Assembly: GCA_002842195.1 (NCBI GenBank)
Contig: PHCL01000016.1
Coordinates: 1-10,615 of the forward strand
Origin: Betaproteobacteria bacterium HGW-Betaproteobacteria-20
GTDB lineage: Bacteria > Pseudomonadota > Gammaproteobacteria > Burkholderiales > Methylophilaceae
DNA: 10,615 nt
Direction of reading: 5' to 3'
Shown: one piece after another, positions 7,123 to 10,615 of the stretch
How positions within the stretch are numbered: position 1 is the stretch's first letter
Layout: every line of letters starts with the position of its first letter
Made by a program: the position numbers and the translations under genes
Notes under the pieces: model-generated
Database searches by the model: none
What the model saw: the letters and a program-made list of their open reading frames with translations, nothing else
Told to the model about the DNA's origin: nothing

Positions 7123-7592
7123 TACGATTCCTTATTTAATAATTCACGGACTTTACGTGCTTCATCTGCACTAAGTGGCGTATCAACCATTATTTTTTGA
7201 CGTCTGCGCAGCATCAAAAATAAGCCAATACCGCCAGCGAGTAGCAAAGCAAATGGCCCCAGCCATAGCAGGACAGTGGACAATTTGAGTGGTGGGCGAT
7301 AACGCACAAAATCACCATAGCGTGCTACTAGATAGTCGACAATCGCTTGGTCAGTCATGCCTTTAGTCGCCATTTCCCTAATTTCCAGCTTTAAATCTTC
7401 TGCAAGTCCTGCATGTGAGTCTGCGATGGTTTGGTTTTGGCAAACCAGACAGCGTAATTCTTTAGAAAGCCGTTGCACTTGCGCCTCGACTGCCGCATTG
7501 CTCTGCAAAGACTGTGCTTCCTGTGCAAAAACCATCACTGATTGCATTAAGAACAAGGCCAAGATGATGCGGAAAAATAATAATGATTTCAT
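7122..7592 (-). CDS. ccmH: Cytochrome c maturation protein CcmH (CycL), thiol-oxidoreductase subunit
   Basis: CcmH is a 156-aa, membrane-anchored periplasmic protein that reduces or holds the CXXCH cysteines of apocytochrome c for heme ligation with CcmF and CcmI. A signal peptide spans ~1-23 (cleavage plausible after VFA). The family active site LRCLVCQNQTIADS carries C48 and C51. The three-helix domain includes DLKLEIREM and YLVARYGDFVRYRPP (87-101). One membrane helix lies at ~105-128, with a short charged tail. This is the short CcmH form: the TPR part that E. coli CcmH carries in one fused chain is encoded separately here as ccmI. The ATG overlaps the ccmG stop by 4 nt (ATGA) and has only a weak Shine-Dalgarno, suggesting translational coupling. 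Confidence 0.96.
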   Translation of the reverse strand: MKSLLFFRIILALFLMQSVMVFAQEAQSLQSNAAVEAQVQRLSKELRCLVCQNQTIADSHAGLAEDLKLEIREMATKGMTDQAIVDYLVARYGDFVRYRPPLKLSTVLLWLGPFALLLAGGIGLFLMLRRRQKIMVDTPLSADEARKVRELLNKES

Positions 7593-8116
7593 TGTGCTTG
7601 CAACCGTTTAACTAAAGGAATAATGGTGTCGCGTAATGCCTCAACAGTCACCGGCCCGATTTGTTTGTAAGCAATCACACCGGCTTTATCAATCACATAA
7701 GTTTCAGGCACGCCATAAACGCCGTAATCAATGCCCACACGACCATCCACATCCATCACTGTCACTGTATATGGATTGCCGCCTTCATCTAACCATCGCT
7801 GCGCATCCTGGCGAGTATCTTTGTAGTCCAAACCAACCAAAGGCACAAGTCCGGTTTTAGCTAACGACACCAGCACTGGATGCTCCTCAATACAGGCGGG
7901 GCACCATGAAGCCCAGGCGTTCAACATCCACACTTTGCCTAACATCTCTTTGGGAGAAAACACCGTTTCAGGGTTATCTAAACGCGGCAAACTAAACTGC
8001 GGTGTGGGCTTGCCAACCAAAGGTGAAGGCACTTCACGCGGATTAAGAAACAGGCCTTTGAAAAGAAAGCCTACGACGAGCAGAAATATCGCTAATGGAA
8101 TCAGAGCCCGCTTCAT
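7589..8116 (-). CDS. ccmG: Thiol:disulfide interchange protein CcmG/DsbE
   Basis: CcmG is a periplasmic, membrane-tethered thioredoxin-like reductant that passes electrons (normally from DsbD/CcdA) to CcmH and apocytochrome c. The protein is 175 aa, the normal size. An uncleaved N-terminal anchor lies at ~4-23. The PTPQFSLPRLD strand is followed by the active site WASWCPACIEEHP with C72 and C75. The acidic region YKDTRQDAQRWLDE (98-111) and GVYGVPETYVID (132-143), which contains cis-Pro137, are typical of CcmG rather than general thioredoxins. The start ATG overlaps the ccmF TGA by 4 nt, and GAGG about 7 nt upstream, inside the ccmF 3' end, serves as the ribosome binding site. Confidence 0.97.
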   Translation of the reverse strand: MKRALIPLAIFLLVVGFLFKGLFLNPREVPSPLVGKPTPQFSLPRLDNPETVFSPKEMLGKVWMLNAWASWCPACIEEHPVLVSLAKTGLVPLVGLDYKDTRQDAQRWLDEGGNPYTVTVMDVDGRVGIDYGVYGVPETYVIDKAGVIAYKQIGPVTVEALRDTIIPLVKRLQAQ

Positions 8117-10089
8117 ACACCAACCTCATTGGCATTTACTTTATCCGCACTTTTACCACGCTTCTTCATGCGGTAACGTTTATCTGACAATGCCAGCAAG
8201 CCGCCGAACGCCATCATCAGGCAACCAAACCAAATCCATTCCACCATCGGTTTATGGTAAATGCGGACACTCCAGGCGCCATTATCTAACGGCTCACCCA
8301 GCGAGGCATATAAATCATGAATCAGGTGCGGGCTAATGCCGGCTTCGGTCATCGGCATGTTGGTTACGGTATAAAGTCTTTTCTGCGGTTCGAGTATGGT
8401 ACGCAATACCCCATTTTTAGTGACGTGTATCTGCCCTGTACTCGCCTCATAATTTGGTCCCAGGCTATTTTTTACGCCATCAAAAGTGAAATCGTAACCT
8501 GCCAGATGAGCGACATCACCGGGTGACATTTTTACGGCGATTTCAGATTCAAAACCTTTTACGATTGTAACGCCTACAGTAAACACGGCAATACCCAAAT
8601 GCGCCACAATCATGCCCCACCAAGAGCGTGAATTAGACTTTATTCTAGTCATTAACGGCAAATTTGATAGACGCAAACGCTGATAAACCAGCTCTGCACT
8701 GGTAGCAAAAATCCAGAAAGCCAAGAACAGGCCCAAGCCTATCATTGGGGTTAAATTACCTAATATCAAAGGCAGAATAACTGCAGTGGCTATACTAATG
8801 CCAAAAGCCCAACGCAAGCGCATTGCCAGCTCCGGTAGTGAGGCGCCTTTCCACCGTACAATTGGCCCAACACCCATCAAGAACAGTGCGGGCGCCATAA
8901 GCGGTGCAAACACAGCATCAAAGTAGGGAGGGCCGACGGAGATTTTACCTAAATTAAGCGCGTCTAAGAACAATGGGTACAGCGTGCCTAACAAAACTGA
9001 GAGTGCCGCCACGGCTAATAACACGTTATTGGCGAGCAAAAAACTCTCGCGTGAAACGACATCAAATTTACCTCCGCGACCAACCGTTGGTGCGCGCCAG
9101 GCAAATAATACCAACGATCCACCGATTACAATCACTAAAAACGCCAGAATAAATATGCCACGTTTAGGGTCGGTAGCAAAAGCGTGCACGGAAGTGATGA
9201 TGCCTGAGCGCACCAGGAATGTACCCAGCAAACTTAAAGAAAATGCGCATATCGCCAACAATACTGTCCAGGCTTTGAAACTGCCGCGTTTTTCTGTTAC
9301 CGCCAATGAGTGAATAAGTGCGGTGCCGACCAGCCAGGGCATAAATGAAGCATTCTCTACCGCATCCCAAAACCACCAGCCACCCCAGCCTAATTCGTAA
9401 TACGCCCAATTGCTTCCCAACATAATACCCATGGTGAGAAAAACCCACGCCATTGTCGTCCATGGGCGAGACCAGCGCGCCCATGCCGCGTCCAATTGGC
9501 CTCCAAGCAACGCAGCAATGGCAAAAGCAAAAGCCACAGAAAATCCGACATAGCCCATATATAACATGGGTGGATGGAATATCATGCCGGGGTCCTGTAG
9601 TAGCGGATTTAAATCTCGACCTTCTAAGGCAGCGGGTATCAGGCGTTCAAACGGGTTGGAAACCATCAGCATAAACAGCAAAAAACCCACGCTGATTAAG
9701 CCCATCACACCTAGAATCCGGGCCCGCATGTCATCTGGAAGATGCTTGGAGAACATACTTACTGCCACCATCCAAACGCTTAATATCAACGCCCACAGTA
9801 AGAGTGAGCCTTCATGCCCGCCCCACACCGCAGCTATTCGAAATTGCAAAGGCAGCTTAGAGTTTGAGTTGTTGGCAACATAGACTACGGAATAATCCAT
9901 CGCCGCAAAAGCATAAGCCAGGCAAATGAATGAAAATGCAACCAGCAGAAACTGCACGCGTGCTAACGGTTTAGCTAACCCCATCCACACAGCATTACCG
10001 CGGGCAGCACCCACAATAGGTATAGTGCCTAAAGTTAGTGCTACCATCAAGGCGAGAATTAGGGAAAAATGGCCAATTTCAGGAATCAC
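8113..10089 (-). CDS. ccmF: Cytochrome c heme lyase subunit CcmF
   Basis: CcmF is the large integral-membrane component of System I that takes heme from holo-CcmE and attaches it to apocytochrome c. The protein is 658 aa, close to E. coli CcmF, with about 14-15 membrane helices. The tryptophan-rich WWD segment is at ~234-251 (GWGGWWFWDAVENASF). Histidines matching the known heme-ligand positions are H172 (FHPPMLYMGY), H260 (ALIHSLAVTE), H302 (SVHAFATDP) and H498 (VAHLGIAV). A periplasmic beta-rich domain lies at ~512-612, before the last helix and a basic tail. The GTG start (10087-10089) is supported by AAGGA at 7-nt spacing and by the family-like N-terminus MIPEIGHFSL. The segment reads WDAVEN where I recall WDPVEN as common. 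The gene follows ccmE after an 81-nt gap. Confidence 0.97.
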   Translation of the reverse strand: MIPEIGHFSLILALMVALTLGTIPIVGAARGNAVWMGLAKPLARVQFLLVAFSFICLAYAFAAMDYSVVYVANNSNSKLPLQFRIAAVWGGHEGSLLLWALILSVWMVAVSMFSKHLPDDMRARILGVMGLISVGFLLFMLMVSNPFERLIPAALEGRDLNPLLQDPGMIFHPPMLYMGYVGFSVAFAFAIAALLGGQLDAAWARWSRPWTTMAWVFLTMGIMLGSNWAYYELGWGGWWFWDAVENASFMPWLVGTALIHSLAVTEKRGSFKAWTVLLAICAFSLSLLGTFLVRSGIITSVHAFATDPKRGIFILAFLVIVIGGSLVLFAWRAPTVGRGGKFDVVSRESFLLANNVLLAVAALSVLLGTLYPLFLDALNLGKISVGPPYFDAVFAPLMAPALFLMGVGPIVRWKGASLPELAMRLRWAFGISIATAVILPLILGNLTPMIGLGLFLAFWIFATSAELVYQRLRLSNLPLMTRIKSNSRSWWGMIVAHLGIAVFTVGVTIVKGFESEIAVKMSPGDVAHLAGYDFTFDGVKNSLGPNYEASTGQIHVTKNGVLRTILEPQKRLYTVTNMPMTEAGISPHLIHDLYASLGEPLDNGAWSVRIYHKPMVEWIWFGCLMMAFGGLLALSDKRYRMKKRGKSADKVNANEVGV

Positions 10090-10090
10090 G

Positions 10091-10104
10091 TGTAAGTCCT
10101 TACA
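10091..10104 (-). promoter_or_regulatory. ccmF ribosome binding site within a small palindrome
   Basis: On the minus strand the sequence is TGTAAGGACTTACA, then CGTG. AAGGA (10097-10101) is the Shine-Dalgarno, 7 nt before the GTG start. The 6-nt arms TGTAAG and CTTACA are exact reverse complements, so the RNA could form a 5-bp hairpin with GGAC in its loop. The rest of the ccmE-ccmF gap (10105-10170) is AT-rich, with a tandem ATTGCT pair near 10134-10145 and nothing else recognisable. Confidence 0.55.
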
Positions 10105-10170
10105 GTATTTAATCTATAGTATTTATGGGAAATATTGCTATTGCTAGTGCTTAGCTATTTATTTTTATGT

Positions 10171-10615
10171 CTATTTAGCTGGCATGACTAAAGTCTGGCT
10201 TTGTTCCTGCGCGCGCTTTAAGGCTTCAGCGGCCTCTGGCGGCATGTAATTTTCATCATGTTTGGCAAGCACTTCACTGGCGGTAAATAGGCCATCAGCA
10301 TTCACTTTACCCTGCGCAACCACGCCTTTACCTTCTTTAAACAAATCTGGCAACACGCCTTCGTAAACCACAGGCACAGTTTTGGCGGTATCGGTAATCA
10401 CAAAGCGTACGCTTAGCCCGTCATCCCCGCGCTGAATACTACCCACTTCAACTAAGCCGCCTATACGAAAACCGGTGCCATGCGGCACTTCGCCCTTTGC
10501 AACTTGTGTAGGCGTATAAAAAAACACCATATTGCTTTGAAAGGCATTCAAAATCAGCATCGCAGCCAAGCCAATCAAGGCCAATCCTATACCTATCAAT
10601 ACCAACCGTTTATGA
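10171..10615 (-). CDS. ccmE: Periplasmic heme chaperone CcmE (partial, N-terminus off the edge)
   Basis: CcmE binds heme covalently through a histidine after transfer from CcmC and hands it to CcmF. Translation stays open through the window end: the codons before the TTG at 10605 read His-Lys-Arg, and [11 protein letters not shown] is the usual N-terminal anchor, so only a few residues are missing. TTG 10605 is therefore probably not the start. Counting from it, the membrane anchor is ~1-20, an OB-fold beta-barrel spans ~27-112 ([33 protein letters not shown]), and the heme-binding motif LAKHDENY (113-120) has His116 and Tyr120. MPPEA and a flexible tail complete the protein. In E. coli, His130 has this role in [12 protein letters not shown]. 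The upstream ccmABCD genes are presumably beyond the right edge. Confidence 0.96.
   Translation of the reverse strand, partial: HKRLVLIGIGLALIGLAAMLILNAFQSNMVFFYTPTQVAKGEVPHGTGFRIGGLVEVGSIQRGDDGLSVRFVITDTAKTVPVVYEGVLPDLFKEGKGVVAQGKVNADGLFTASEVLAKHDENYMPPEAAEALKRAQEQSQTLVMPAK

Noticed and set aside
10132..10150. Tandem ATTGCT copies in the ccmE-ccmF gap as a repeat element
   Set aside because: Two 6-nt copies in AT-rich spacer are too short to separate from chance.

Overview
This is a stretch of conserved chromosomal genes from a Gram-negative bacterium. The System I (Ccm) cytochrome c maturation genes, the fused CysG siroheme synthase, the adjacent miaB-phoH pair and an EnvZ-type kinase all point to a proteobacterium. 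The moderate GC content and the protein wording suggest a betaproteobacterium, possibly Methylophilaceae; the family-level guess is inference and weak. No mobile element, CRISPR array, phage gene, tRNA or rRNA was seen.

Layout. (a) 1-404 (+): the C-terminal ATP-binding domain of a sensor histidine kinase, cut by the window edge. (b) 408-1736 (-): a response regulator with two receiver domains and a GGDEF-type diguanylate cyclase domain, tail-to-tail with the kinase across 3 nt. It lies 30 nt downstream of (c) cysG, 1767-3188 (-), and is probably cotranscribed with it. (d) A 111-nt divergent gap separates cysG from (e) miaB, 3300-4676, and phoH, 4689-5639, a forward pair 12 nt apart. (f) 5640-5880 is a convergent spacer with a perfect 16-bp hairpin whose T-rich tail is on the minus strand, so it most likely ends the ccm transcript. 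(g) 5881-10615 (-): the distal part of a ccm operon. In transcription order it is ccmE (N-terminus off the right edge), ccmF, ccmG, ccmH, ccmI, with 1- to 4-nt stop/start overlaps from ccmF onward.

How the genes work together. CcmE carries heme in the periplasm and passes it to CcmF. CcmG and CcmH keep the CXXCH cysteines of apocytochrome c reduced, and CcmI presents the apocytochrome to the CcmF/H ligase. CysG makes siroheme for assimilatory sulfite or nitrite reductase. MiaB is the tRNA methylthiotransferase, and PhoH is a P-loop NTPase usually found with miaB.

The least ordinary item is the diguanylate cyclase. It has an N-terminal receiver without the phospho-acceptor aspartate, an intact second receiver, a GGEEF active site and no RxxD inhibition site. 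It sits behind cysG in visibly AT-richer DNA. Other points are the absence of ybeY after phoH and a possible hairpin around the ccmF Shine-Dalgarno. I found no convincing evidence of a wholly new system.
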